Positions 1-7,899 of a stretch of DNA of 64,000 bases are shown here, piece by piece; within the stretch, counting starts at the first letter, position 1; every line of letters starts with the position of its first letter. The position numbers and the translations under genes are program-made. The notes under the pieces are model-generated. The model saw only the letters and a list, made by a program, of their open reading frames with translations. It was not told the origin of the DNA and did not search any database. Location: assembly GCF_042686025.1 (NCBI RefSeq), contig NZ_JBHUOZ010000001.1, positions 1,488,001 to 1,552,000 of the forward strand, given 5' to 3'. This stretch comes from Terrimonas rubra (GTDB lineage: Bacteria > Bacteroidota > Bacteroidia > Chitinophagales > Chitinophagaceae).

Positions 1-2
1 AC

Positions 3-86
3 ACAGTTGACCTGCGTGCTGCTACCGGCGACGAGAGCGGTCCTGCAAGAGTTGAGCCTCCTCACCCGAACCTGCGTAAAAAATAA
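3..86 (+). CDS. C-terminal end of an unidentified protein (partial)
   Basis: An open frame runs from the window edge to TAA at 84-86. It encodes 27 residues, charged and proline-containing, ending in PHPNLRKK. A strong terminator follows about 28 bases later, which supports a real gene end. The visible part is too short to identify a family, and it could be a chance open frame. Confidence 0.5.
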   Translation, partial: TVDLRAATGDESGPARVEPPHPNLRKK

Positions 87-113
87 TCAGTTAATTACTT
101 TTTGCTGATATAT

Positions 114-144
114 AAGCCCCTCTATTTCTAGAGGGGCTTTTTTA
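114..144 (+). terminator. Intrinsic terminator
   Basis: An 11-bp perfect stem (AAGCCCCTCTA pairing with TAGAGGGGCTT) closes a TTTC loop and runs into a T tract. It ends the gene entering from the left edge and insulates bamD. Confidence 0.9.
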
Positions 145-269
145 ATGCAGGTAAACAGCCAAAAAACCGGCTCGTCGATAAAAATGCCCCCTAAACCCCT
201 CTTTACCAAAACCTTAACGACCGCTTTTTGGCTTTGTATCTTTTTTCTGTAAGATTTGCGTATAACTAT

Positions 270-277
270 TAACTTTG
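270..277 (+). promoter_or_regulatory. Bacteroidota -7 box (TAACTTTG) of bamD
   Basis: TAACTTTG fits the TAnnTTTG -7 consensus known for the Bacteroidota primary sigma factor. The ATG at 287 lies nine bases past the box, so the predicted transcript has almost no leader. No convincing -33 TTG is seen at normal spacing. Confidence 0.6.
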
Positions 278-286
278 CACTTCTTT

Positions 287-1111
287 ATGCGTATAGGTAT
301 AGTAACACTACTGCTCGCTTTCGTCCTGGTTATTACCGGTTGCGGTAAGAGCATCAATAAAATATTAAAAAGCCCTGACCCGGAGTATAAACTGCGTATG
401 GCTGAAAAGTACTATGTAAAGAAAAAGTACAACAAGGCGCAGATCTTATACGAGGACATCATGCCTTTTTACAAAACCAGGCCCGAGTTCCAGGATATTT
501 ACTATAAATATGCCTATTGTGCGTACTACCAGAAAGATTACATGAATGCCGAGAACCTTTTCAAAACATTCATGGAAGTGTTTCCTACAAGTACCCGTGC
601 TGAAGAGATTGATTATATGCGGGCTTACTCCTATTACAAACAATCGCCAAAACCGGAACTGGACCAAACCAATACGGTAAAAGCCATGGGAGTAATGCAA
701 ACATTCATCAATACCTATCCTAACTCACCACGTGTAGCCGAGGCCCAGAGTATTATTGAACAATGCCGGGGTAAGCTGGAAACAAAGGACAGGAAAAGTG
801 CCCAGTTATATTATGACATGGGCCATTTCAGGGCGGCTGCCGTAGCATTTACCGAAATGCTGGAAGCTTTTCCTGAATCGCAGCAATCGGATGCCTATAA
901 ATTAATGGCCATTAAAGCCTGGTACCGTTTTGCCGAAATGAGCGTAGAGGAGAAAAAAATTGAGCGTTACGAAAAAGTAATTGCTGAATATAAAGATTTT
1001 GTTGACCGCTTCCCTGAGAGTAAATTACGTAAGGATGCGGAAGAGTTTGTAATATTGTCTGAATCAAATATTAAAAAGTTAAGTAATGAGCAAGTTAAGA
1101 CGCCAGCTTAG
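287..1111 (+). CDS. bamD: Outer membrane protein assembly factor BamD
   Basis: The 274-residue lipoprotein has a signal peptide ending in the lipobox ITGC (Cys19). The rest is helical and TPR-like, with FxxAxxxF repeat patterns around residues 45-80 and 185-235, the layout of BamD/YfiO. BamD sits on the periplasmic face of the outer membrane and works with BamA to fold beta-barrel proteins. I chose ATG 287 over the in-frame TTG 275 because it puts the charged residue and hydrophobic stretch at the correct distance from the lipobox and follows a -7 box. The end overlaps rpoZ by 26 bases, so the two are probably translationally coupled. The bamD-rpoZ-coaBC-DUF4835 order is, to my knowledge, common in Bacteroidota. 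Confidence 0.9.
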   Translation: MRIGIVTLLLAFVLVITGCGKSINKILKSPDPEYKLRMAEKYYVKKKYNKAQILYEDIMPFYKTRPEFQDIYYKYAYCAYYQKDYMNAENLFKTFMEVFPTSTRAEEIDYMRAYSYYKQSPKPELDQTNTVKAMGVMQTFINTYPNSPRVAEAQSIIEQCRGKLETKDRKSAQLYYDMGHFRAAAVAFTEMLEAFPESQQSDAYKLMAIKAWYRFAEMSVEEKKIERYEKVIAEYKDFVDRFPESKLRKDAEEFVILSESNIKKLSNEQVKTPA

Positions 1112-1427
1112 TGCAGGTATTGCCAGTAACGTGGAAACCAAAAACCTTAATGATATTAAGGCTAAAACAGGTAACCTGTACGAATCCATTTCTATTATTG
1201 GTAAACGTGCCAACCAGATAAACATTTCTTTGAAAGAAGAATTGCACAATAAACTGGATGAATTTGCCAGCCATACTGATAGCCTGGAAGAAATTCATGA
1301 AAATAAAGAGCAAATTGAGATATCAAGGGCTTACGAGCGTATGCCAAACCCTTCTCTTTTAGCTACCCAGGAGTTTTTAGAAGATAAAGTTTATTTCCGT
1401 AAAGGAGATGACGAGTTATTCAGCTAG
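1086..1427 (+). CDS. rpoZ: DNA-directed RNA polymerase omega subunit
   Basis: This 113-residue protein matches the Bacteroidota omega subunit (RNA_pol_Rpb6 family). It shows the N-terminal 'NLYESISIIGKRANQI' segment, which corresponds to the conserved omega/Rpb6 region contacting beta prime, and a longer acidic C-terminal tail than in Proteobacteria. Omega assists assembly and stability of RNA polymerase. The start ATG lies inside the last codons of bamD in another frame. A strong terminator follows at 1473-1518, so bamD-rpoZ is a two-gene unit separate from coaBC. Confidence 0.9.
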   Translation: MSKLRRQLSAGIASNVETKNLNDIKAKTGNLYESISIIGKRANQINISLKEELHNKLDEFASHTDSLEEIHENKEQIEISRAYERMPNPSLLATQEFLEDKVYFRKGDDELFS

Positions 1428-1472
1428 TCGTTATACGGCTGCTTAACCTGTCATAACCAAATAAAAAAGACA

Positions 1473-1518
1473 AGCTATAAAAGCGACGGGCTGTCCCGTG
1501 TTTTTATAGCTTTTTTTA
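1473..1518 (+). terminator. Intrinsic terminator after rpoZ
   Basis: A 10-bp outer stem (AGCTATAAAA with TTTTATAGCT) encloses a second GC-rich pairing (ACGGG/CCCGT) and is followed by seven Ts. Confidence 0.9.
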
Positions 1519-1537
1519 TGCAGGCAGTATGATTATT

Positions 1538-1572
1538 TTTGAGGGGGATACAGGCTTCAGTTATTACATTTG
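1538..1572 (+). promoter_or_regulatory. Predicted coaBC promoter
   Basis: TTTG at 1538-1541 and TACATTTG at 1565-1572 are 23 bases apart, close to the known Bacteroidota -33/-7 arrangement. The box lies 56 bases before the coaBC start and just after the rpoZ terminator. Confidence 0.6.
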
Positions 1573-1628
1573 AAATAACTGAACGGGAGAAGAGGATAAC
1601 AGTATTAATACATTAGTACTTCAGTAAT

Positions 1629-2828
1629 ATGATGCAGGGTAAAAAAATCTTAATTGGTATTTCCGGAAGCATTGCCGCTTATAAAACTATTACGCTGGTG
1701 CGTTTATTGGTTAAAAGCGGGGCCGAGGTAAAAGTGATCATTACACCGGCAGCTAAAGATTTTGTATCCCCGCTTACGCTGGCAACACTCAGTAAGCACA
1801 AAGTACTGGGCGACCTGTACGAGGCCGATAGCTGGGCCAACCATGTGGCACTGGGCCGATGGGCCGATATAATGCTCATAGCCCCTTTAAGCTGCAATAC
1901 ACTGGCTAAAATGGCTGCCGGCTTATGCGATAACCTGTTGCTGGCTGTTTACCTGTCTGCTACCTGCCCGGTGGTGGTGGCCCCGGCCATGGATGAGGAT
2001 ATGTGGCATCATCCCGCTACCAAAAGAAACCTGGCAACGATAGCCGGTTTTGGAAATGCCATTATTCCTGTTAATAAAGGCGAGCTGGCCAGCGGCCTCT
2101 TTGGCGATGGACGCATGGCAGAGCCCGAAGCAATAGTTGATTACCTGCAGCAAAGGCTTCAGTATAAGCCCGGTCCTTTGCAGGGAAAAAAAGTATTGGT
2201 TACAGCCGGCCCTACATACGAACCTATCGACCCGGTACGTTTTATAGGCAACCATTCCTCAGGTAAAATGGGTATTGCCCTGGCCGAAGCATTACAGGAG
2301 CGTGGCGCCCTGGTTACCCTGGTTTTGGGGCCCGTAGCATCCGGCACCGGTAATAAACAGATAGAGGTGATCAATGTAGTGACCGCGCAGCAGATGTACG
2401 AAGCCTGTATGAGCCGTTTTGCGGAGACTGACCTGGCGATCATGGCCGCTGCGGTAGCCGATTTTAGCCCGGAAACCACCGCCACGGAAAAAATTAAAAA
2501 GAAAGACGAAGGGCTGCAGTTAACCCTTGCCAAAACAAAGGATATTTTAAAAAGTATCGGCCAGGTAAAAAGAAACAACCAGGTTGTGGTGGGCTTTGCA
2601 CTGGAAACCAATAACGAACAGGAACATGCATTGCAGAAACTGCAATCCAAAAATGCTGACATGATCGTTTTAAACTCCCTGGCAGATAAAGATGCCGGCT
2701 TTAAAGTGGATACCAATAAGGTGACTATTTTTACCAAAGGGGGGCAACGCATAGCTTTTGATGCCAAACCCAAAAAAGAAGTGGCCAACGATATTATTGA
2801 TACTATTACATCTTTGCACTATGCTTAA
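1629..2828 (+). CDS. coaBC: Bifunctional phosphopantothenoylcysteine decarboxylase / phosphopantothenate-cysteine ligase
   Basis: CoaBC carries out two steps of coenzyme A synthesis: ligation of cysteine to 4'-phosphopantothenate (CoaB, C-terminal) and FMN-dependent decarboxylation to phosphopantetheine (CoaC, N-terminal). The CoaC half (residues 1-180) has the GISGSIAAYK flavin-binding start, the catalytic-His segment NHVALGRWAD, and PAMDEDMW, a variant of the PxMNxxMW substrate motif with Asp for Asn. The CoaB half starts near residue 190 with VTAGPTYEPIDPVRFI and has the usual NHSSGKMG motif and a KIKK lysine cluster. The 399-residue length is normal. The last codons overlap the start of the DUF4835 gene by eight bases, indicating coupling. 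Confidence 0.95.
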   Translation: MMQGKKILIGISGSIAAYKTITLVRLLVKSGAEVKVIITPAAKDFVSPLTLATLSKHKVLGDLYEADSWANHVALGRWADIMLIAPLSCNTLAKMAAGLCDNLLLAVYLSATCPVVVAPAMDEDMWHHPATKRNLATIAGFGNAIIPVNKGELASGLFGDGRMAEPEAIVDYLQQRLQYKPGPLQGKKVLVTAGPTYEPIDPVRFIGNHSSGKMGIALAEALQERGALVTLVLGPVASGTGNKQIEVINVVTAQQMYEACMSRFAETDLAIMAAAVADFSPETTATEKIKKKDEGLQLTLAKTKDILKSIGQVKRNNQVVVGFALETNNEQEHALQKLQSKNADMIVLNSLADKDAGFKVDTNKVTIFTKGGQRIAFDAKPKKEVANDIIDTITSLHYA

Positions 2829-3738
2829 AAACTTATTATTCTCTACCGTATTCATGGCCATGGTTGCCGGCGTAAATGCCCAGGAACTGCAGGCGCGTTT
2901 AACGGTAGTAAGCAGTAAAATAAGTTCACAGATCGATAAAAAGATATTTCAAACCCTGCAGACAGGTTTGATGAACTTTTTAAATACCCGTAAATGGACA
3001 AACGATTCCTACCAGCAGCAGGAAAAAATTCAATGTAATTTTTTACTGAACCTGGAACAGGACCTGGGTGATAATGTATTTAAAGGCAAACTTACCGTAC
3101 AGGCTGCCCGGCCTATATACAATACTACTTACGATTCGCCTCTTATTAACTATCTGGATGAAAATGTAACATTCAAATATGTTGAATTTCAGCCTATAGA
3201 ATTTAATGAAAACAGGGTGCAGGGCAATGATCCGCAGGTGGCCAACCTAACGGCTATCCTGGCATACTATGTCAATATTATTTTAGGCCTTGACTATAAT
3301 TCTTTCTCCTTACGCGGTGGCAATACCTATTTCCAGAAAGCATGGAATATTGTTAACAATGCACCCGAGGGAAGAGAGATCAGTGGCTGGCGTTCCTTTG
3401 AGAACCAGCGTAACCGGTACTGGTTAGCGGAGAATTTTAACAATAACCGCTTTGCACTGGTGCATGATGCTTTATATGCGTACTACCGTAATGGTATGGA
3501 TGTGTTTTACGAGAATGAAGAAGATGGCCGTAACGGTATACTAAGCAGCCTGAACTACTTAAACACTTTAAATACCGAAAACCCCAATTCCATGTTCATG
3601 CAATTCTTCTTCCAGGGAAAAAGCAATGAACTGGTAGGCATATTTAAAAAAGCAAAACCGGATATCCGTACACGTGCCGCAGATATATTATCCAAGCTGG
3701 ACATAACCAATATAACAGCCTACAAAGAATTAAAATGA
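2821..3738 (+). CDS. DUF4835 family exported protein (PorD-like)
   Basis: A 305-residue protein with a Sec signal peptide cleaved near NAQ (residue 21). The mature part looks like DUF4835, a Bacteroidota-specific family that some databases link to the type IX secretion system as PorD-like. I recognise the family from the QKIQCNFLLNL-like region, 'ILAYYVNIILGLDYNSF' and the position behind coaBC. Its molecular role is not shown by the sequence. I chose ATG 2821 because the in-frame upstream extension lies inside coaBC and would hide the signal peptide. It overlaps the next gene by four bases. Confidence 0.8.
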   Translation: MLKNLLFSTVFMAMVAGVNAQELQARLTVVSSKISSQIDKKIFQTLQTGLMNFLNTRKWTNDSYQQQEKIQCNFLLNLEQDLGDNVFKGKLTVQAARPIYNTTYDSPLINYLDENVTFKYVEFQPIEFNENRVQGNDPQVANLTAILAYYVNIILGLDYNSFSLRGGNTYFQKAWNIVNNAPEGREISGWRSFENQRNRYWLAENFNNNRFALVHDALYAYYRNGMDVFYENEEDGRNGILSSLNYLNTLNTENPNSMFMQFFFQGKSNELVGIFKKAKPDIRTRAADILSKLDITNITAYKELK

Positions 3739-4196
3739 GAGTAATATTAGTTATATTGAGCCTGGTGTTATTGGTTGCCTGTAAAACTAAACGTACGCCC
3801 AAAGGCATCCTGGAACCAGAACCTATGCAGGCTGTTTTATGGGATATGTTAATGGCCGGCGAATTTTTGCAGGGTTATGTATTACTGCATGATACCGGCA
3901 TACATAAACTGGTTAAAAGCGACCAGGTGTATAACAAAGTGCTGGCGTTGCATAAAATTGACAGGGAAACCTTTGATAAAAGCCTTGCCTGGTACCGTGA
4001 GAACCCCCAGATAATGAAGGAGGTGCTGGACTCCATAGCAGCCCACAACAAGGAAAAAACAGACCTGCGGCCTTTACCGGGAGTTCCGGCCATTGATCCC
4101 GGTGTTGTTATGCCGGACACCACCCTTAAGAAACCTTCATTAAGAGATCAGCAAGGGGTAGTTGAGCCGGTGCCCGTACAACCTGTTGCCCAATAA
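3735..4196 (+). CDS. DUF4296 family lipoprotein
   Basis: A 153-residue predicted lipoprotein with lipobox LVAC (Cys16). The segment 'MQAVLWDMLMAGEFLQGY', followed by a helical region and a proline-rich C-terminal tail, matches the DUF4296 pattern seen in Bacteroidota. Function is unknown. It overlaps the DUF4835 gene by an ATGA junction, so coaBC, DUF4835 and DUF4296 are one transcription unit. Its stop lies two bases from the convergent hisS stop, with no terminator hairpin between them. Confidence 0.75.
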   Translation: MRVILVILSLVLLVACKTKRTPKGILEPEPMQAVLWDMLMAGEFLQGYVLLHDTGIHKLVKSDQVYNKVLALHKIDRETFDKSLAWYRENPQIMKEVLDSIAAHNKEKTDLRPLPGVPAIDPGVVMPDTTLKKPSLRDQQGVVEPVPVQPVAQ

Positions 4197-4198
4197 AA

Positions 4199-5572
4199 TT
4201 ACAGGCGGGTAAAATAATTGGCCAGCTCGTTAAACGATACGGTAACCTGTTCGCCGGTAGTCAGGTTTTTTACATTGGCAACCCCGTTGGTTAACTCCTG
4301 GGTACCAATGATGACAATATAAGCGATCTGCTTTTTCTCCGCGTATTTAAACTGTTTGTCAAACTTTGCATTTTCGTGGTACAGTTCGCTGCTGATGCCT
4401 GCTTTGCGTAACAACTGCATCTGGGTAAATGCGGCTGCCGACTCCTGCTCACCTAAATTAAAGAACAATACTCTGGTACTGCTGCTGGTAAAAGCAGGGA
4501 AAGCCTGCAACTCTTCCAATACATCGTATATACGGTCCACACCAAAGGAAATACCTACACCCGGAACATTGGGTACGCCAAACAAGCCGGTCAGGTCATC
4601 GTAACGGCCACCGCCACCAATACTGCCCATTTGTACATTATTGGCTTTGATTTCAAATATACAGCCGGTGTAATAATTTAAACCCCGTGCCAGGGTAGTA
4701 TCCAGTTCCAGGTTTTGTTTGCCGGTAAATTGTACAAAACTCCCGGTTACATACTGCAATTCCTGCAAGCCGGTTTTTCCTGACTCACTTTCCCCGATCA
4801 GTTGTTGTAATGCCTGTAGTTTTTCGCTTACAGTACCACTAATAGAAATGTAACTTTCAACAATGGCTATTTGTTCAGGCTGCAAACCATTCGCCGCTAA
4901 TTCTTCCTTTACCTTCTCCATACCAATTTTATCCAGCTTGTCAATGGCAACGGTAATGGCGGTGAACTTATCCGTGGCTCCGGCTACTTCTGCAAGGGCG
5001 CCTAAAATTTTCCGGTTATTGATCTTGATGGTAACATCAATACCCAGTTGTTCAAATACGGTGGCGTAAATAATACATAATTCCACTTCATTGATCAGCG
5101 ACTTACTGCCCACCACATCGGCATCGCATTGGTAAAACTCGCGGTAGCGCCCTTTCTGGGGGCGGTCGGCACGCCATACCGGTTGTATCTGGTAACGTTT
5201 AAAGGGTAATGCCAGCTGCCCGTGGTTCATGGCCACATAACGCGCAAAGGGAATGGTAAGGTCGTAGCGCAAGGCCCTTTCGGTAAGATTCTTATCGTTC
5301 TTTCCGGCCAGTACATTTTCAAAAGCAGCTTTGCCTTTCTCTATGTTCTTGGCATCGCTTAGGCCGTTATTCAATATTTTAAAAATAAGCTTATCACCTT
5401 CGTCGCCATATTTACCCAGCAGGGTTTCCATATTTTCCATGGCAGGCGTTTCAAGGGGTTCATAGCCATACAGCTCAAAAACCCTACGGATGGTCTGTAA
5501 AATATAATTACGCTTACGCACCACGGCCGGTCCAAAATCTCTTGTGCCCTGGGGCAATGAAGGTTTGCTCAT
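4199..5572 (-). CDS. hisS: Histidine-tRNA ligase
   Basis: A 457-residue class II aminoacyl-tRNA synthetase that charges tRNA-His. It has the N-terminal LPQGTRDFGP motif, the motif 2 region RYREFYQCDADVVG, and the histidine-specific RGLNYYTGCIFE loop followed by GGGGRYDDL. The C-terminal ~95 residues form the anticodon-binding domain. Length is typical. The gene reads away from the tyrosine phosphatase gene on the same strand, 168 bases downstream of it, with one GCGTCGCA repeat in the gap. Confidence 0.96.
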   Translation of the reverse strand: MSKPSLPQGTRDFGPAVVRKRNYILQTIRRVFELYGYEPLETPAMENMETLLGKYGDEGDKLIFKILNNGLSDAKNIEKGKAAFENVLAGKNDKNLTERALRYDLTIPFARYVAMNHGQLALPFKRYQIQPVWRADRPQKGRYREFYQCDADVVGSKSLINEVELCIIYATVFEQLGIDVTIKINNRKILGALAEVAGATDKFTAITVAIDKLDKIGMEKVKEELAANGLQPEQIAIVESYISISGTVSEKLQALQQLIGESESGKTGLQELQYVTGSFVQFTGKQNLELDTTLARGLNYYTGCIFEIKANNVQMGSIGGGGRYDDLTGLFGVPNVPGVGISFGVDRIYDVLEELQAFPAFTSSSTRVLFFNLGEQESAAAFTQMQLLRKAGISSELYHENAKFDKQFKYAEKKQIAYIVIIGTQELTNGVANVKNLTTGEQVTVSFNELANYFTRL

Positions 5573-5646
5573 ACTATGTCAGTTGCCGGCTACCCGGTTT
5601 TTATTTTTAATTATGTTATCAGCAACAGTACTACTATCATCGTCTG

Positions 5647-5665
5647 TTGCGTCGCACACTTGTGC
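5647..5665. repeat. Dispersed GCGTCGCA repeat, long form, copy 1
   Basis: TTGCGTCGCACACTTGTGC in the ptp-hisS gap. The same 19 bases recur at 42923-42941. The right half is a palindrome, GCACA-CT-TGTGC. Confidence 0.75.
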
Positions 5666-5740
5666 GTCCGGTAATGCTATTGGCCAATGTTTAGGTTTCC
5701 TGCTTTACCGGCAATCACCACTTGGTACATCTCCTAATTA

Positions 5741-6211
5741 TCAAATTGCCAGATTAATCGTGTGTTTGGCCAATATCGCATCACAGGCTTTATCTATCAG
5801 GGCATATACATCGTGGTAACCCGGCTCCTCGCCATACCACGGATCGGTGAGGTCCTGGTTGGTACCGGGAGTTAACTCGTTCAGTAAAAAATCAATCTTA
5901 GCGGCATCAAACTTATTGCCGGCAATGCGCCGTACATCGGCCAGTACATCATGGGCCATCACATATATCTTATCGTATTCGTCAAAAAAAGATGCCTTAA
6001 AACGCCAGGCCCTCTGTTCACTGATATCGATGCCATGTAATAATGCTACTTTTTGCGATAATTTATGCGGGGCTTCGCCGGTATGATACCCGTTTGTTCC
6101 TGAACTGTCTACCTGCCAGTCTAGGCCTGCTGCATCCGCCTTGTGCTGTAGTACCCCTTCGGCCAAAGGGCTGCGGCAAATATTACCTAAACAAACCATC
6201 ATTATTTTCAT
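5741..6211 (-). CDS. Low-molecular-weight protein-tyrosine phosphatase
   Basis: A 156-residue cytoplasmic phosphatase of the arsenate reductase-like LMW-PTP family. The P-loop CLGNICRS holds the nucleophile Cys7 and Arg13 (CX5R), and DPWYG at 123-127 supplies the general acid Asp. Substrates are phosphotyrosyl proteins, but nothing nearby (no tyrosine kinase or capsule genes) tells which. ATG 6211 directly precedes the motif in the usual way. A TACCTTTG -7 box lies four bases upstream, so the message is predicted to be leaderless. The stop codon falls inside an AT-rich spacer word (5733-5757). Confidence 0.93.
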   Translation of the reverse strand: MKIMMVCLGNICRSPLAEGVLQHKADAAGLDWQVDSSGTNGYHTGEAPHKLSQKVALLHGIDISEQRAWRFKASFFDEYDKIYVMAHDVLADVRRIAGNKFDAAKIDFLLNELTPGTNQDLTDPWYGEEPGYHDVYALIDKACDAILAKHTINLAI

Positions 6212-6215
6212 GGCG

Positions 6216-6223
6216 CAAAGGTA
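6216..6223 (-). promoter_or_regulatory. -7 box (TACCTTTG) of the phosphatase gene
   Basis: On the minus strand TACCTTTG ends four bases before ATG 6211. With transcription starting about 5-7 bases past the box, the RNA would begin at or next to the start codon (inference). Confidence 0.6.
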
Positions 6224-6480
6224 CTACAACATTATTTAGGTAAGCAGGGGTAACAGCATCATTTTACGGGGTAGGATTAACAAAGCGGTTTATGGAATTC
6301 CGGCAGTAAAATGATCATATAATTGAAGATAAAATTAAAAGGGATAACATTTATTTAACACTAACGGTTAATCGTGTAATTGATAAAGCATCTTTGAAAC
6401 AAGTGTTAGTATAAAGGAATGAGCCGTGAAGCCGGCTGCCACTGGAAAACCGTAGATAGTATTGCTGAATAGGGGTGAAG

Positions 6481-6501
6481 CAGCTGAACGGAGCGTCGCA
6501 A
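6481..6501 (+). repeat. Dispersed GCGTCGCA repeat, short form, copy 2
   Basis: Contains GAACGGAGCGTCGCAA. The same core occurs inverted at 12773-12794 and 18003-18026, and in altered form at 63091-63134. Confidence 0.7.
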
Positions 6502-6673
6502 CCGGGATACATCAGGGCGGGGACGTTGACAACAAAAAAATTATGGATTTAATGAGTCTGGTCATTTTTTTACAGATTGTCATTAAAAATTCTCATTTAC
6601 CGTCTGATCCGGGCACTTTTTGTCACGATGTTTTAAAAAAAAACAATAAATTGCCATCCCACTTCAGAAAAGT

Positions 6674-6919
6674 ATGAAAGATGCGTACGATGATAAGCTA
6701 AGAAAACAATATGCTTTAAGACGGTCAATAACCGATTATGGCATGGGCGTGTTTTGGATTTTGCTGGGACTGGCTTTTTTACTTAGAAAAAAATTCAATG
6801 TAATTATTGCCGGAAGGCAGCCAGACTGGACAGATATACTGGCAGGTGGATTGTTTGCAGCATATGGTATATGGCGGTTGTACAGGGGATATAAGAAAAA
6901 TTATTTTAGAGACAATTAA
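6674..6919 (+). CDS. Small two-helix membrane protein, unknown function
   Basis: An 81-residue protein with a charged N-terminus (first 18 residues), two probable membrane helices (about 22-38 and 52-68) and a basic C-terminal tail. I do not recognise a family. Its stop codon shares a base with the ATG of the next gene (TAATG), so it is translationally coupled to the PstS-like lipoprotein and probably works with it. It may be a membrane anchor or partner of the binding protein (inference). Confidence 0.65.
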   Translation: MKDAYDDKLRKQYALRRSITDYGMGVFWILLGLAFLLRKKFNVIIAGRQPDWTDILAGGLFAAYGIWRLYRGYKKNYFRDN

Positions 6920-7857
6920 TGAAGCAGGGACTGTTAAAAAATATAGTAGCTTTTAGCCTTGCGGCTACTTTGTTAGCGGCTTGCGGCAACGATGGCAAAA
7001 AAACAAAGCAGGGCAACAGCACCCCGTTTGAAGGTGTAACAACTATTAGTGTTGATGAAACTTTTAAACCGGTTATTGATGCTCAGGTTCAGGTATACGA
7101 ATCGAACAGGCCAGGTACCAAAATAAATGTTCAGTATAAACCGGAAGTTGATAGTTGGAACGATTTATGGATAGATTCAATTCCGCTGATCATTTCCACC
7201 AGGAGAATATCGGAAAGTGAAAGAAAATTTATAGCAGACTCTTTGAAAGTAGCGGTGAGGCAGGAGGTAGTAGCACGCGATGCCATTGCCGTGATTGTAC
7301 ACCCGGATGCACCCGACTTTGCTTTTACCATGGAGGAGGTAAAACAGATACTGACCGGTAACTATAGCAAAAAATTAACACCGGTTTTTGACGGGGTTAA
7401 AGCAACGGGAACGGTTCGTTATCTCGTCGATAGTGTATTGAAAGGTGCCAAACTTTCGCCCGATGCGATGGCGGCCAGGACCAGTGATTCGGTGATCAAC
7501 TTTATCGCTTCAAATCCTTCGGCAGTGGGCTTTATAGGCGTAAGCTGGGTGGGTAACCAGGATGATAGCTTACAGCAAAGTTTTTTGAAAAAAATTAAGG
7601 TAGCTTATATTGAAAGCACCGACTCGGCGGGTAAATATGTTTTACCTATGCCGGCAAATGTTTACAGGGGAAAATACCCTATGGTACGCGATTTGGTATA
7701 TATACTGAAAGAACCATACCAGGGGTTGGCAACCGGCTTTGCCGTTTTTTTAAAAGACGAGATCGGGCAGTTGATTTTTAAAAGAGCTTACCTGGCGCCG
7801 ATGCTCCGTGATTTTAGTATCAGGAAAATGGCGTTAAAAGAAGGGCCGGTTGAATAA
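6919..7857 (+). CDS. PstS-like substrate-binding lipoprotein
   Basis: A 312-residue lipoprotein (lipobox LLAAC, Cys22) with the PBP-like fold of phosphate-binding PstS: a first lobe around 'ISVDETFKPVIDAQ', 'VVARDAIAVIVHPD' near the hinge, and 'VGFIGVSWVG' in the second lobe. No pstCAB genes are present, so it is unlikely to serve a classical phosphate ABC importer. In many Bacteroidota, as I recall, such a gene lies next to exbB-exbD-tonB and a TPR gene. Here only the TPR gene follows, and the TonB cluster is 20 kb away. The ligand cannot be told from sequence. Confidence 0.75.
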   Translation: MKQGLLKNIVAFSLAATLLAACGNDGKKTKQGNSTPFEGVTTISVDETFKPVIDAQVQVYESNRPGTKINVQYKPEVDSWNDLWIDSIPLIISTRRISESERKFIADSLKVAVRQEVVARDAIAVIVHPDAPDFAFTMEEVKQILTGNYSKKLTPVFDGVKATGTVRYLVDSVLKGAKLSPDAMAARTSDSVINFIASNPSAVGFIGVSWVGNQDDSLQQSFLKKIKVAYIESTDSAGKYVLPMPANVYRGKYPMVRDLVYILKEPYQGLATGFAVFLKDEIGQLIFKRAYLAPMLRDFSIRKMALKEGPVE

Positions 7858-7899
7858 CATAAATAAAGTATTTTTTTATACCACAATAAAAGAGAACAG

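Larger units (their letters stand above)
6212..6673. other. Intergenic region with repeat material
   Basis: This 462-base gap between divergent genes holds the phosphatase promoter, an AT-rich stretch (6310-6420) and GC-richer repeat material at 6425-6520. That material includes TTGCTGAATAGGGG (6462-6475), which resembles sequence at 39226-39239, and a GCGTCGCA repeat. A 71-codon frame starting at 6462 lies partly within the repeat and is not convincing. I see no RNA gene. Confidence 0.6.

Noticed and set aside
2159..2788. 209-codon open frame antisense to coaBC
   Set aside because: Shadow of a well-supported gene; Ser/Thr/Leu-rich composition is typical of antisense reading.
6462..6677. 71-codon open frame upstream of the small membrane protein gene
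   Set aside because: Its first third lies in a dispersed repeat, composition does not look like a protein, and no promoter or family supports it.
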